DNA of 64,000 nt from SVTX01 sp964567085 (lineage in GTDB: Bacteria; Bacillota; Clostridia; Oscillospirales; CAG-272), in contig CAZMKU010000001.1 of assembly GCA_964567085.1 (NCBI GenBank), forward strand, positions 1 to 64,000, in the 5' to 3' direction. Below the pieces are notes generated by a model that saw only the letters and a list, made by a program, of their open reading frames with translations, was not told the origin of the DNA and ran no database searches. This document shows positions 8,415-16,616 of this stretch, piece by piece (within the stretch, counting starts at the first letter, position 1; the number at the start of each line of letters is the position of its first letter). The position numbers and the translations under genes are program-made.

Positions 8415-8483
8415 AGAACACTGCTCGATCAAAAATTAGAACATTTGTATTATCTGAATATATTATACACGAACAAATGTTCT
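8415..8483. promoter_or_regulatory. LexA-type (SOS) operators upstream of dinB
   Basis: The clearest site is GAACAAATGTTC at 8471-8482, matching GAAC-N4-GTTC, the Gram-positive LexA/DinR core. It lies inside the 17-bp spacer of the dinB promoter. An inverted copy of the flanking 11-mer (AGAACATTTGT, 8438-8448, against ACAAATGTTCT, 8473-8483) and a third weaker site (AGAACACTGCTCG, 8415-8427) lie downstream of the start point. Site recognition follows the known consensus; binding is inferred. Confidence 0.75.
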
Positions 8484-8490
8484 GTGTCAA
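8462..8490 (-). promoter_or_regulatory. Sigma-A promoter of dinB
   Basis: Minus strand: TTGACA (8490-8485), 17 bp, TATAAT (8467-8462), a perfect consensus. The spacer is largely filled by the LexA palindrome. The leader to the ATG at 8352 is about 100 nt. Confidence 0.85.
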
Positions 8491-8502
8491 GAGGAAATAA
8501 CA

Positions 8503-8532
8503 AAAAAGAGGGCAAATTCTTACCCTCTTTTT
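8503..8532 (-). terminator. Intrinsic terminator of the small membrane protein gene
   Basis: AAAAAGAGGG (8503-8512) pairs with CCCTCTTTTT (8523-8532) around a 10-nt loop, with A- and T-tracts on both sides. It lies 16 bp after the stop of the minus-strand gene at 8549 and just ahead of the dinB promoter, insulating it. It could work in either direction. Confidence 0.8.
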
Positions 8533-8548
8533 ATGTTTGCCGAATAAA

Positions 8549-8857
8549 TTATTCGAAAGCAACCTCAACCTCTTCGCATTCAGGCTCTTCGAAACCACAG
8601 CAAGGCTCTTCTTCCTTGTGAAGCTTTGCCTTGATCTTTGCTACGAGAGACTTGAAGCTGATATCCTTACCCTTCTTCTTGAGCACCATAACTGCCGCAA
8701 CCGCAGCGATAGCAACAACGAGAACTACGGACAAGCAAATAACCGTTACGATAATTGCCTTTCTCTTCTTCTCCTCTGCTCTCTTCTTTGCAAAGATAAT
8801 GTCGCCGATCTTGTCAACAACCTTAGATGCAAACTGGAAAACTGCCCATTCCTTCAT
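8549..8857 (-). CDS. Small single-pass membrane protein of unknown function
   Basis: The 102-residue protein has an N-terminal amphipathic stretch, a basic charged segment (AKKRAEEKKRKA, about 23-34), one strongly hydrophobic membrane span (about 35-58), and a C-terminal tail that turns acidic with a Cys pair (EEEPCCGFEEPECEEVEV). It has no signal peptide cleavage site. Orientation is probably with the basic segment inside. A good Shine-Dalgarno (AAGGAGGAAATCAAA) and its own terminator mark it as a real gene. I do not recognise a family; it loosely resembles YtxH-type small membrane proteins. Confidence 0.65.
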   Translation of the reverse strand: MKEWAVFQFASKVVDKIGDIIFAKKRAEEKKRKAIIVTVICLSVVLVVAIAAVAAVMVLKKKGKDISFKSLVAKIKAKLHKEEEPCCGFEEPECEEVEVAFE

Positions 8858-8882
8858 TTTGATTTCCTCCTTGTTTATATTT

Positions 8883-8909
8883 ATTATAACCGATGAAAGT
8901 CAAATTCAA
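8883..8909 (-). promoter_or_regulatory. Possible promoter of the small membrane protein gene
   Basis: A clear TATAAT -10 (8888-8883) is followed 26 bp later by the start codon. The best -35 is TTGAAT (8909-8904) with a short 15-bp spacer; a 16-bp alternative (GTTGAA) overlaps it. The -10 is convincing, the -35 is not. Confidence 0.4.
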
Positions 8910-8963
8910 CATTCTCTCGGAAATATATTTTTAATATTATAACCTTTGATTTTTAAATGAATT

Positions 8964-10322
8964 TTAATTTTTCAAGCTGTGTATAGGCGCAGGGATACGA
9001 CCTCCGCGGGAAATGAATTTCTTCGGGGAGTAACGGTTGATCTCCATAATAGGAGCGCGACCGAGAAGTCCGCCGTAATCAATGGAGTCGCCCACGCTCT
9101 TTCCGTACGCGGGAATAACTCTTACCGCCGTGGTCTTGGTGTTTACCACGCCAATGGAAATTTCGTCAGCAATAATACCGCAGATAACCGCCTCGTCAAC
9201 ATCACCCGGAATCGCTATCATATCAAGGCCTACCGAGCAGACCGCCGTCATCGCCTCAAGCTTTTCAAGCGTAAGCGCGCCGCGCTCGACCGCGTCTATC
9301 ATACCCGCGTCCTCGGATACGGGAATAAACGCGCCCGAAAGTCCTCCTACGTGGCTGGACGCCATAACGCCGCCCTTCTTGACCGCGTCGTTGAGCATAG
9401 CAAGACAAGCCGTCGTGCCGTGCGCGCCGCAGGATTCAAGTCCCATTTCCTCCAAAATGTGAGCCACGCTATCGCCAATAGCAGGCGTTGGAGCAAGTGA
9501 GAGGTCAACTATTCCGAACGGAACGCCGAGTCGCTCGGATGCCTCCGATGCCACGAGCTGACCGACTCTCGTTATCTTGAATGCGGTCTTCTTTATAATT
9601 TCAGCCAGAGCCGAAAGGTCGCAATCTCCCGCGCGCTTTATAGCCGAGCTTACGACACCCGGGCCCGATACGCCTACGTTAATTACGTTCTCAGGCTCGC
9701 CAACGCCGTGGAACGCGCCCGCCATAAAGGGATTATCCTCGGGGACGTTTGCGAACGCGACGAGCTTCGCGCAGCCGATAGAATCTCTGTCGCGCGTAAG
9801 ATATGCCGCGCGCTTGATCGCGCTGCCCATAAGCTGAATAGCGTCCATATTGATACCCGCCTTGGTGGTCGCCACGTTTACGGACGAGCAAACGAAATCC
9901 GTTTCCGCCAAAGCCTCGGGGATAACAGAGATCATATTGCGCGCGCCGTTCGTCATTCCCTTATGTACCAGAGCCGAGAAGCCGCCGATGAAGTTTATGC
10001 CGATCTCCTTTGCCGCGCGGTCAAGTGTTTTTGCCACCTTCATATATCCCTCGGGGGAAATTCCGCCGCCGACAAGCGATATGGGAGTTACCGAAACTCT
10101 TTTATTCACGATCGGAATACCGTATTTCTTTTCAATGTCGCATCCAACAGAAACCAAGTTCTCCGCGCTTTTCGTTATTTTATCATAGATCTTTTCACAA
10201 AGGCGATCCTCGTCCTCGCTTACGCAATCGTAAAGAGAAATGCCCATTGTGATAGTACGAATGTCAAGATTTTCCTGACGGATCATACTGATGGTTTCAA
10301 GAATATTGTTCGTATTTATCAT
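8964..10322 (-). CDS. UPF0210/DUF711 (PFL family) protein
   Basis: The 452-residue protein matches the UPF0210 family, a glycyl-radical-like (PFL-fold) protein of unknown reaction widespread in Firmicutes and archaea. Characteristic stretches are IRTITMGISLYDCVS near the N terminus, KRVSVTPISLVGGG, NFIGGFSALVHKGM, and VGLDMIAIPGDVDE near residue 370. It starts at ATG 10322 after GAGGAAAGACA and follows an ACT-domain gene by 12 bp, the standard partner arrangement (UPF0237-UPF0210), so the two probably work together. No glycyl-radical signature (RVxGY) was seen. Confidence 0.88.
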   Translation of the reverse strand: MINTNNILETISMIRQENLDIRTITMGISLYDCVSEDEDRLCEKIYDKITKSAENLVSVGCDIEKKYGIPIVNKRVSVTPISLVGGGISPEGYMKVAKTLDRAAKEIGINFIGGFSALVHKGMTNGARNMISVIPEALAETDFVCSSVNVATTKAGINMDAIQLMGSAIKRAAYLTRDRDSIGCAKLVAFANVPEDNPFMAGAFHGVGEPENVINVGVSGPGVVSSAIKRAGDCDLSALAEIIKKTAFKITRVGQLVASEASERLGVPFGIVDLSLAPTPAIGDSVAHILEEMGLESCGAHGTTACLAMLNDAVKKGGVMASSHVGGLSGAFIPVSEDAGMIDAVERGALTLEKLEAMTAVCSVGLDMIAIPGDVDEAVICGIIADEISIGVVNTKTTAVRVIPAYGKSVGDSIDYGGLLGRAPIMEINRYSPKKFISRGGRIPAPIHSLKN

Positions 10323-10334
10323 TGTCTTTCCTCG

Positions 10335-10604
10335 TCAGATGCTATGCATCGTATTGAAAATATCCTCGTGCATTACGTGAATATCAAGGCCGCGGTCACG
10401 GCCGATCGAAGAAAGCGTATCCACAAAATCAGAAAAAGGAATTTTAAGCCCGTCAATATCCGCCAGCATTATCATAGCGAAATATTCAGACAAAACGCTC
10501 TGGGAAATGTCAATGATATTCGCATCGTATTTCGCGCATTCCGTTGAGACCCTTGCGATAATACCTACCGCGTCCTTACCTGTAACCGTTATAACTGCCT
10601 TCAT
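10335..10604 (-). CDS. ACT-domain protein (UPF0237)
   Basis: The 89-residue protein consists of a single ACT domain, starting MKAVITVTGKDAVGIIARVS, followed by YDANIIDISQSVLSEYFAM. ACT domains bind small ligands, often amino acids. Family members are almost always encoded next to UPF0210, as here. The start has GAGGTATCCAAA before it, and a strong promoter lies at 10657-10685. It likely senses a metabolite for the downstream partner, but the ligand is unknown. Confidence 0.88.
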   Translation of the reverse strand: MKAVITVTGKDAVGIIARVSTECAKYDANIIDISQSVLSEYFAMIMLADIDGLKIPFSDFVDTLSSIGRDRGLDIHVMHEDIFNTMHSI

Positions 10605-10656
10605 TTTGGATACCTCTTTTGCGACTTTGGAAACAATTCTCCATTCTTGTACTTAT

Positions 10657-10685
10657 ATTATACAATACTCACGCCAAAATATCAA
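10657..10685 (-). promoter_or_regulatory. Promoter of the ACT-UPF0210 operon
   Basis: Minus strand TTGATA (10685-10680), 17 bp, TATAAT (10662-10657). It is divergent from a plus-strand promoter 44 bp away. Confidence 0.75.
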
Positions 10686-10728
10686 GTACTAATTCGTTTA
10701 TTTTTTTACAAAATATTTTGAACTTGGA

Positions 10729-10757
10729 TTGAAAAAACTATAAATTTGTGGTACAAT
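10729..10757 (+). promoter_or_regulatory. Promoter of the 10797 membrane protein gene
   Basis: TTGAAA (10729-10734), 17 bp, TACAAT (10752-10757), with an upstream TGTGG giving a partly extended -10. The start codon is 40 bp downstream. Confidence 0.65.
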
Positions 10758-10796
10758 TAAACCGTAACGAAAAATTTGAATTCAAAAGGAGAACAA

Positions 10797-11357
10797 ATGC
10801 AACACAACACCTTTTGCGAGCATATAGTAAAGCAAAAATGCGAGGGCAAATTTCTGGTGTTCAGGATCTTGCTCATCATCTTATATGCATCTCTCGGTAT
10901 CCTGCCGTCGTCGGCAATTATTCTGTTGGCTCCCACAGGGCTGATAGTTCCCTTCCTGCTCGTCATAGCCACGGTGGTATTCGTTATTTTCAAGCTCACG
11001 TGGAGATTGACTTGCCTTGAATACGAATACCAGATATTCGACGACTCTATCATTTTTTCAAAAATATACGGCAGATCCCGCCGCAAGTCCTTGATCGAAA
11101 TGCCGATAAGGGCGTTTTCGGTGCTTGGCAAATACACCGCGGAATCCGAAAAATACTTGTCGCATCTGCTCGTTGACAAAAATCACTTGCTCATATCCTC
11201 GTTTTCTGCCGATAACATTTATTTCGGCGTGTTCGATTCCGACGGCAAAAAATGCATCGTATTTTTCGAGGCAACCGAGGCCGCAGAGACACGGCTCAAA
11301 AGACAGGGCTCGAGCGCTATGCGAGCGTACGAGCGAGAAATCAGAAATTATAATTAA
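10797..11357 (+). CDS. Two-pass membrane protein with PH-like cytoplasmic part, unknown function
   Basis: The 186-residue protein has two adjacent hydrophobic spans (about 23-44 and 47-68) and then a roughly 115-residue soluble domain rich in beta-strand patterns (YEYQIFDDSIIFSKIYGRSR, then FGVFDSDGKKCIVFFEAT). The pattern of two spans followed by a strand-rich domain starting with a DDSIIF-like strand recalls bacterial PH-domain (bPH) membrane proteins. This is a resemblance only. The start ATG follows AAAGGAGAACAA; an in-frame ATG 21 bp upstream lacks such a site. It precedes a small RHH-like gene by 14 bp and probably shares its transcript. Confidence 0.6.
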   Translation: MQHNTFCEHIVKQKCEGKFLVFRILLIILYASLGILPSSAIILLAPTGLIVPFLLVIATVVFVIFKLTWRLTCLEYEYQIFDDSIIFSKIYGRSRRKSLIEMPIRAFSVLGKYTAESEKYLSHLLVDKNHLLISSFSADNIYFGVFDSDGKKCIVFFEATEAAETRLKRQGSSAMRAYEREIRNYN

Positions 11358-11371
11358 AGGAATTTAAGGAT

Positions 11372-11584
11372 ATGAAGAAACAACCCGAAATAACCCTGCA
11401 CATGCAAGAAGAGCTGCTCAAGAAATTTCTCTATATTTCCGAAGCGGAGGGCAGAAGCCCCAACAACCAGTTTATATTTATGCTCAAAAACAACATTCAG
11501 TATTTCGAGCGCACGAAGGGCAAGATCTCCCCTGCCGCGCTCGCAAAAATTGATATTGGCGAATATACGGTTGACGAGGAATAA
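11372..11584 (+). CDS. Small ribbon-helix-helix-like protein
   Basis: The 70-residue protein has a short basic start, an ITLHMQEELLKKFLYISEAE strand-helix pattern and then RSPNNQFIFMLKNNIQYFER, as in Arc/CopG-type ribbon-helix-helix DNA-binding proteins (strand about 6-10, helices about 11-24 and 29-44). The tail is unstructured. If genuine, it would dimerise and bind DNA; no cognate toxin gene is present. It directly follows the bPH-like membrane gene and ends at a strong terminator. The fold call is from pattern only. Confidence 0.5.
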   Translation: MKKQPEITLHMQEELLKKFLYISEAEGRSPNNQFIFMLKNNIQYFERTKGKISPAALAKIDIGEYTVDEE

Positions 11585-11614
11585 AAAAACGAGGCGCGAA
11601 GCGCCTCGTTTTTT
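11584..11614. terminator. Bidirectional intrinsic terminator between the RHH gene and tsf
   Basis: AAAAAACGAGGCGC / GCGCCTCGTTTTTT with a GAA loop, a near-perfect palindrome lying between two convergent genes (RHH-like stop at 11584, tsf stop at 11633). The A- and T-tracts on both sides make it usable from either strand. Confidence 0.92.
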
Positions 11615-11632
11615 ATCGCGATATTTTAAATA

Positions 11633-12556
11633 TTACTTACCGCTCGTGAGCTTTTCGATCTCAGCTGCGAAATCCTCTTCCTTCTTCTGGATGCCTTCAC
11701 CCTTTTCGAAACGGAAGAAGCCTGTGATCTTGATAGAACCGCCGAGTTCCTTTTCTGTCTGTTCAACGTACTTAGCAACTGTGAGGCTGTCATCAATGAA
11801 GTATTCCATATCCATAAGGCAGTTCTGAGAATAGAACTTACCGATTCTGCCTACAACCATCTTTTCGATGATGTTCTGGGGCTTCTTAGCATTTGCGGGA
11901 TCGTTAGCGATCTGAGCCATAAGAATTTCCTTTTCGGATTCGATTACAGATGCGGGAACGCTTTCTCTGTTAAGGTAAGGTGTTGTGTAAGCGCCTACCT
12001 GGAGAGCGACGTTCTTTGCGAATCTGTCGAAGCCTTCCTTGTCAGCGCAGTCTGTATCGAAGGATACAACTACACCGATAGAACCTGTACCGTGGATATA
12101 TGTTGCCGTTGTGCCCTCTGCTACAGCGAAACGTCTGATTGTGATCTTTTCACCAATCTGGAAGATCATTTCCTTGAGCTTTGCGTCAACAGTCTGCTCT
12201 GCGGAGTAGTTGGAAGCGAGAAGCTCCTCAACGTTTGCAGGATTGTTAGCGATAATGCACTTAAGAAGATCCTTTACGAATGCCTGGAATGTAGCGTTCT
12301 TTGCAACGAAGTCTGTCTCGGAGTTAACTTCGATAATAGCTGTCTTGTTGCCTTCCTTAAGAACTTCAACAACACCGTCAGCTGCGATTCTTGTTTCCAT
12401 CTTGGACTGAGCCTTGAGCTCACCCTTTTCACGGAGAATCTTTACAGCCTTATCCATATCGCCGTCAGCCTCAACAAGAGCCTTCTTGCAATCCATCATA
12501 CCGATACCTGTCTTTGCGCGGAGAGCCGCAACGTCTTTAGCAGTAATGTTTGCCAT
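11633..12556 (-). CDS. tsf: Elongation factor Ts
   Basis: EF-Ts exchanges GDP for GTP on EF-Tu. The 307-residue protein has the N-terminal UBA-like domain (MANITAKDVAALRAKTGIGMMDCKKALVEADGD), the Tu-contact motif SETDFVAKN (about 80), and the dimerisation core through FFRFEKGEGI near the C terminus. It lies 46 bp after rpsB, the standard rpsB-tsf order, and the start has AAAGGAATTACTAAAA. Confidence 0.98.
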   Translation of the reverse strand: MANITAKDVAALRAKTGIGMMDCKKALVEADGDMDKAVKILREKGELKAQSKMETRIAADGVVEVLKEGNKTAIIEVNSETDFVAKNATFQAFVKDLLKCIIANNPANVEELLASNYSAEQTVDAKLKEMIFQIGEKITIRRFAVAEGTTATYIHGTGSIGVVVSFDTDCADKEGFDRFAKNVALQVGAYTTPYLNRESVPASVIESEKEILMAQIANDPANAKKPQNIIEKMVVGRIGKFYSQNCLMDMEYFIDDSLTVAKYVEQTEKELGGSIKITGFFRFEKGEGIQKKEEDFAAEIEKLTSGK

Positions 12557-12602
12557 TTTTAGTAATTCCTTTCAAATATTTGATGTAACTATTCAGTAGA
12601 AA

Positions 12603-13352
12603 TTATGCGTTTTCTGCGTCTTCAGCAGCCTCAGCCTCAGCCTTTACAGCCTCTGCCTCAACTGTTGCTTCGCCCTGCTTACCTTCAATGATCGCGTCAG
12701 CGATTACGGAGGAGATGAGCTTGATAGCGCGGATAGCGTCGTCGTTACCGGGAATTACGTAGTCAGCATCGTCAGGATCACAGTTTGTGTCAACGATAGC
12801 GATTACCGGAATACCGAGCTTCTTAGCCTCGAGAACTGCGTTTCTTTCCTTGCGGGGGTCAACGATGAAAATAGCATCGGGAAGCTTTTCCATTGTCTTG
12901 ATACCGCCAAGGTTCTTTTCAAGATCGAAAATTTCCTTCTGGAGAGAAGCAACTTCCTTCTTGGGAAGCATATCGAACGTGCCGTCCTCAGCCATCTTGT
13001 TAAGGCTGTTGAGACTTGCGATAGATCTCTTGATGGTTTTGAAGTTGGTCATCATACCGCCGGGCCAACGAACGTTAACGTAGTACTGACCGCAACGAAG
13101 AGCCTCTTCCTTGATAGCCTCTGCAGCCTGCTTCTTTGTACCAACGAAAAGAACGGTACCGTCGTTTTCAGCAAGCTCACGAACGAACATGTAAGCTTCC
13201 TCAAACTTCTTTACGGTCTTCTGAAGGTCGATAATGTAGATGCCGTTTCTTTCTGTGAAGATGTATTCCTGCATCTTGGGGTTCCATCTTCTTGTGTGAT
13301 GTCCGAAATGGACGCCAGCTTCGAGAAGCTGCTTAATTGAGATAATAGACAT
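12603..13352 (-). CDS. rpsB: 30S ribosomal protein uS2
   Basis: The 249-residue protein begins MSIISIKQLLEAGVHFGHHT and has RWNPKMQEYIFTERNGIYIIDL, the coiled-coil region near 105-140, and IFIVDPRKERNAVLEAKKLG followed by IPVIAIVDTNCDPD, all typical of uS2. The C-terminal tail is Ala/Glu-rich. Its ATG at 13352 follows GAAGGAGGACATACAA, and it heads the rpsB-tsf operon. Confidence 0.98.
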   Translation of the reverse strand: MSIISIKQLLEAGVHFGHHTRRWNPKMQEYIFTERNGIYIIDLQKTVKKFEEAYMFVRELAENDGTVLFVGTKKQAAEAIKEEALRCGQYYVNVRWPGGMMTNFKTIKRSIASLNSLNKMAEDGTFDMLPKKEVASLQKEIFDLEKNLGGIKTMEKLPDAIFIVDPRKERNAVLEAKKLGIPVIAIVDTNCDPDDADYVIPGNDDAIRAIKLISSVIADAIIEGKQGEATVEAEAVKAEAEAAEDAENA

Positions 13353-13485
13353 TTGTATGTCCTCCTTCGGTTTTTTCCACCACAGAAGCTCCGCGTAAAG
13401 ATCGCGCCAATTTCCTCTTGACGCAACACCGAGAACGTTTTCGGCTCCTGTGTGTGTATTTTAAATTTGCGCATTTTTGCACAGC
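13353..13485 (-). promoter_or_regulatory. rpsB 5' leader (about 130 nt)
   Basis: From the predicted start near 13485 to the rpsB ATG there is no open gene. The minus-strand leader contains several short complementary stretches (for example AGGAGCCGAAAACG with CGTTCTCGG) and a GGTGGAAAAAACC element just before the Shine-Dalgarno. Autogenous control of rpsB is common in bacteria, but I do not recognise a named leader family here, and I see no clear terminator in it. Confidence 0.35.
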
Positions 13486-13491
13486 CTAAAT

Positions 13492-13520
13492 ATTATATCA
13501 TAGAGATTTAATTTTTGCAA
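13492..13520 (-). promoter_or_regulatory. Sigma-A promoter of rpsB-tsf
   Basis: Minus strand TTGCAA (13520-13515), 17 bp, TATAAT (13497-13492) preceded by TGA. Placed about 140 bp upstream of rpsB. Confidence 0.75.
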
Positions 13521-13553
13521 TAGTGGACTTTACAATTTACAATATGTTTACAA

Positions 13554-13841
13554 TTATCTGCACTTTTTCTTGCATTTATCGGACAAAAAATCACAGAGCT
13601 CGCGCTCGCTTACCTTCAGGAGTATCGTATCCTCCCCTATGCACTCGATCTTGCACCACGGAATAACGTACTCCTCCTTTTTGCCGAAATGAAGGCCCCC
13701 CGAGCTTTTCGGAACAATGATAGATATGACCTGCCCGCAATCAATATCAAGCTCCAGCTCACACGGAAAGCCCAGCTTTTCTCCCGTGCATACGTTTATG
13801 ACCTCGCGCTCCCTCAGCTCCTTCGTGCTTAAAACCCTCAT
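13554..13841 (-). CDS. YlmC/YmxH family PRC-barrel-like sporulation protein
   Basis: The 95-residue protein starts MRVLSTKELREREVINVCTG and continues EKLGFPCELELDIDCGQVIS, then a strand-rich region with EYVIPWCKIECIGEDTILLK, the pattern of the YlmC/YmxH family (PRC-barrel fold, linked to sporulation in Bacillota). It has a Cys/Lys-rich tail (CKKKCR). The ATG at 13841 follows GGGAGGTTTTT; a longer frame from 13922 would run back through the terminator of the neighbouring gene and is rejected. Confidence 0.75.
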   Translation of the reverse strand: MRVLSTKELREREVINVCTGEKLGFPCELELDIDCGQVISIIVPKSSGGLHFGKKEEYVIPWCKIECIGEDTILLKVSERELCDFLSDKCKKKCR

Positions 13842-13861
13842 AAAAACCTCCCAAAAGCAAA

Positions 13862-13900
13862 AATAAAAGACGGTACATAAATATATGACCGTCTTTATTT
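13862..13900. terminator. Intrinsic terminator after the P-type ATPase-like gene
   Basis: AAAGACGGT (13866-13874) pairs with ACCGTCTTT (13888-13896), with A/T tracts on both sides, immediately after the minus-strand stop at 13900. It marks the 3' end of the long ruvC-to-ATPase run and separates it from ylmC. Confidence 0.8.
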
Positions 13901-16593
13901 TATTTATGTTTTTTCCTGCCAATGAGTCGCAAAAGCTTTATTATAAGCTCGCAAGCAATAAACACCGCAATATACACGCCCAGCAGCGCAAAGGTCTCCT
14001 CGCACGCACCCGTATATCCGTACTCGTCAGCAAAGCTCGGGATAATAAGAGCGGTCAGTACCATTCTTATTACCGACGATAGCACGAGCGTCATCGCAGC
14101 CATATTCAACAGCTTATTTTTGCTTTTATCCTTCTCCGCGAAGCCCTTGATATCGGAAAGGGCAATTTTCTTGCCTATGCAAGTCCTCATACTGCCAAAA
14201 AAGCTGAAGGCGTACGTCACTATAACGCCGAGAGTCGTCGCAAGCGGGATCGCCGCAATATCCATAATATAACCCGAAGCGTCAAGATATACCGCGAGCG
14301 CAAAATACACCGCGGCCGCAAATAACGGGGAGACGAGCTGCGGGACGGAGGCTCGCGCAAGCTCTCCGAGATCATTCGGCTTTTTCTCGATAAACGACCT
14401 CGGCTTAAACGTAGAAAATGCCGCCACCGTAAAGAACACGAGAGCCACCGCAAGCAAAAGTATTACGGGATAGCTTATAAACAATATTCCCGACACGAAC
14501 GACGAGAACGTCATAAGAATGAGCGCAGAAACGATTGAAATAAACAGAAGAGTCATCTGCAAATAGTTGTGAGTAAAGCTTTCGGCGCACTTGACCGCCT
14601 CAAAAAAGCCCCTCAGTCCTCCGCTCTCGCCGCTTCCTCTGCCGATTATGACCTCCGCCTCGGTTCTCGCTCTCTGCGAGCAACGCTGGCTGAATTCATA
14701 GCCGTCGGCTACGGGAATTTCAAGCTCGCTCTCCCTGAATTTCGACGAGCCGTAATTGAGGTTGTCGTAGCTTACAAAAACGTCCGACGCGGAATATATC
14801 TCGCGGTATTCATCGGAAATTCCGATAGCCGCCACGGTATGTCCGTGTGCCTTGGCGTTGGAAATTGCTCTCGCAAGCTCCTCGGCGCTATATCCAATAT
14901 AAGCTTTACCGAAATCAAACGCCTCGAGCGTATTTTCAGCCAAGGAAATACGCTCGTCCGAAAATCCCGCCGCACGAAGATAAAATCTGTTATATTCATT
15001 GTCCCGAGGCAGCGCGGCCGAAACCGTAATACCCTTCCTCGAGAGAACCTCTGCGGTCTCGCAAAAGCTCTCGCAGATCCCCTCGCGAAGGCCTACGAGC
15101 CCCTCCAGGATCAGAGCTCCGTCGATCTCGGAGATCACGACATACACCGTCTCTCCTCTGCTGCCCGCGCAATTTTTATAGTCCTCGAAAAACGCCCTTA
15201 TCTGCTCGTCCGCCTCGCAAATACCGTCCCTTACGCGATAATACGGACAACGGTCAGCAAGCGAAAAATCGTCTCCTACGTACACGCGAAAGCTTCTGTC
15301 CGCCATTTCAACGCACGCGGCCTCACCGCCGTCAATGCTCGCGCCGAAATAAAGGGATTTTATCTTGACGTCCTCGGCGTCTCGGTCAAATTTTATTCTC
15401 TGCATTCCGTGAGCAAGACCGTCGAGCATTCTTCTTTCGTTGCCCTCGATATCCCCGCGCTCATTCTTTGCCTTGACATAAGAATAAATACATTCAAATA
15501 TAAAGTCCGCGGGGTCAGCCGCGCCGATATTCTCCACCGTCTCTCCGCAGAGCTGCATTGAGGACAGATATTTTTCGCCGTCGGTAATGCCCGAAATTCC
15601 GCAAACGATAACGTCAGTCACCGCGGGAAGCGCGTCGATAGCGTTGTTGTTTTTTATGATCGCGTAATCGCCGCCCTGTCCATTTTTCGCCGCTCGCTTG
15701 AGCATAGCCGCAAGCAAGATTCTGCCCGCTATGGGGGAGGAGATAAGCGTCATCGACAGGATCAAGGCAAGATACATAAGGAAAACCTCAAGAATTCCTA
15801 CGTATTTTGCGGTAAACATTCCCACGATCGCCAAGATAAGCGCAGCGACGGATATAATAAACACAAAGCCCGAAAGATATTTGTACGTGCGCCTAATGAC
15901 CGCGGGGTCTGAATTCTTCTTCAAAAGTCCGCCCGCGCGCACGCTCTCCGACATTACCGTATCGTTTCCCGTGGCGGTAACAACCGCCTTCGCGTATCCG
16001 CTCGCGACGAACGAGCCCGCGAGAAGTCTGCCCCTCCCGTCAAAGCCGTCGGGGATCACCTCATCTATGTATTTGACCTCGCCGTCAAGGCGTATCGCGG
16101 AAATCACAAGCTCCTTCGACTCAACAACGCACACGTCGGCGGGAATATAATCTCCGCGGCGCAAGATAAGCACGTCGCCCGAGACGAGATTTCTGCTGTC
16201 AACAACGTATTCCCTGCCGTCACGTAAAACGCGCGCCGTCGGATTCGAATAAGCCTCCATACGCTCGCTCTGGCGTTGAGCAGACAGATAAAGCATTCCC
16301 GAAGTTATACTTCCCGAGATAAACGTGGACAGAACGGCGACAGACAGCTGCGTACGCCCCATAAAGAACGCCGCGATTGCGATAAAGATAAGAATTGCGG
16401 CGGGGAGCATTTTCACAACGCCGAAAAAGCAGGACAAGAAATTTCTTTTCTTGCGCACAAAAAACGAGGTGTCCGCTCTTTCTTCCTCGGCGGCTCTCTC
16501 ACGCGCGCGCCTTCTCGAAAGCCCCGAGGAAATATCAGTATTCAGTTTTTCTTCAATATCTGCTATATCCTCAAAGATTTCGATTTCCTTCAT
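13900..16593 (-). CDS. P-type ATPase homologue with all catalytic motifs degenerate (pseudo-ATPase)
   Basis: The 897-residue protein has the domain order of a P2-type cation ATPase: N-terminal cytosolic segment, two spans (about 62-80 and 85-105), actuator-like domain (RNLVSGDVLILRRGDYIPAD, about 134-153), two spans (about 240-290), large P/N domain, and C-terminal spans from about 690. The signature motifs are lost. The phosphorylation site DKTGT reads GISGI (Asp to Gly about 332) in the context LPAVTDVIVCGISGITDGE. TGES reads DGEV (about 170-173), the MxTGD region reads SAALPRDN, and GDGxND reads GISDEY. The frame is long and intact, so this is not a decayed gene. Loss of the phospho-acceptor excludes normal ATP-driven transport; a regulatory or chaperone-like membrane role is my inference. 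It follows clpE by 23 bp. Confidence 0.8.
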   Translation of the reverse strand: MKEIEIFEDIADIEEKLNTDISSGLSRRRARERAAEEERADTSFFVRKKRNFLSCFFGVVKMLPAAILIFIAIAAFFMGRTQLSVAVLSTFISGSITSGMLYLSAQRQSERMEAYSNPTARVLRDGREYVVDSRNLVSGDVLILRRGDYIPADVCVVESKELVISAIRLDGEVKYIDEVIPDGFDGRGRLLAGSFVASGYAKAVVTATGNDTVMSESVRAGGLLKKNSDPAVIRRTYKYLSGFVFIISVAALILAIVGMFTAKYVGILEVFLMYLALILSMTLISSPIAGRILLAAMLKRAAKNGQGGDYAIIKNNNAIDALPAVTDVIVCGISGITDGEKYLSSMQLCGETVENIGAADPADFIFECIYSYVKAKNERGDIEGNERRMLDGLAHGMQRIKFDRDAEDVKIKSLYFGASIDGGEAACVEMADRSFRVYVGDDFSLADRCPYYRVRDGICEADEQIRAFFEDYKNCAGSRGETVYVVISEIDGALILEGLVGLREGICESFCETAEVLSRKGITVSAALPRDNEYNRFYLRAAGFSDERISLAENTLEAFDFGKAYIGYSAEELARAISNAKAHGHTVAAIGISDEYREIYSASDVFVSYDNLNYGSSKFRESELEIPVADGYEFSQRCSQRARTEAEVIIGRGSGESGGLRGFFEAVKCAESFTHNYLQMTLLFISIVSALILMTFSSFVSGILFISYPVILLLAVALVFFTVAAFSTFKPRSFIEKKPNDLGELARASVPQLVSPLFAAAVYFALAVYLDASGYIMDIAAIPLATTLGVIVTYAFSFFGSMRTCIGKKIALSDIKGFAEKDKSKNKLLNMAAMTLVLSSVIRMVLTALIIPSFADEYGYTGACEETFALLGVYIAVFIACELIIKLLRLIGRKKHK

Positions 16594-16616
16594 TTTAATT
16601 CCTCAAAAAAATTAAA

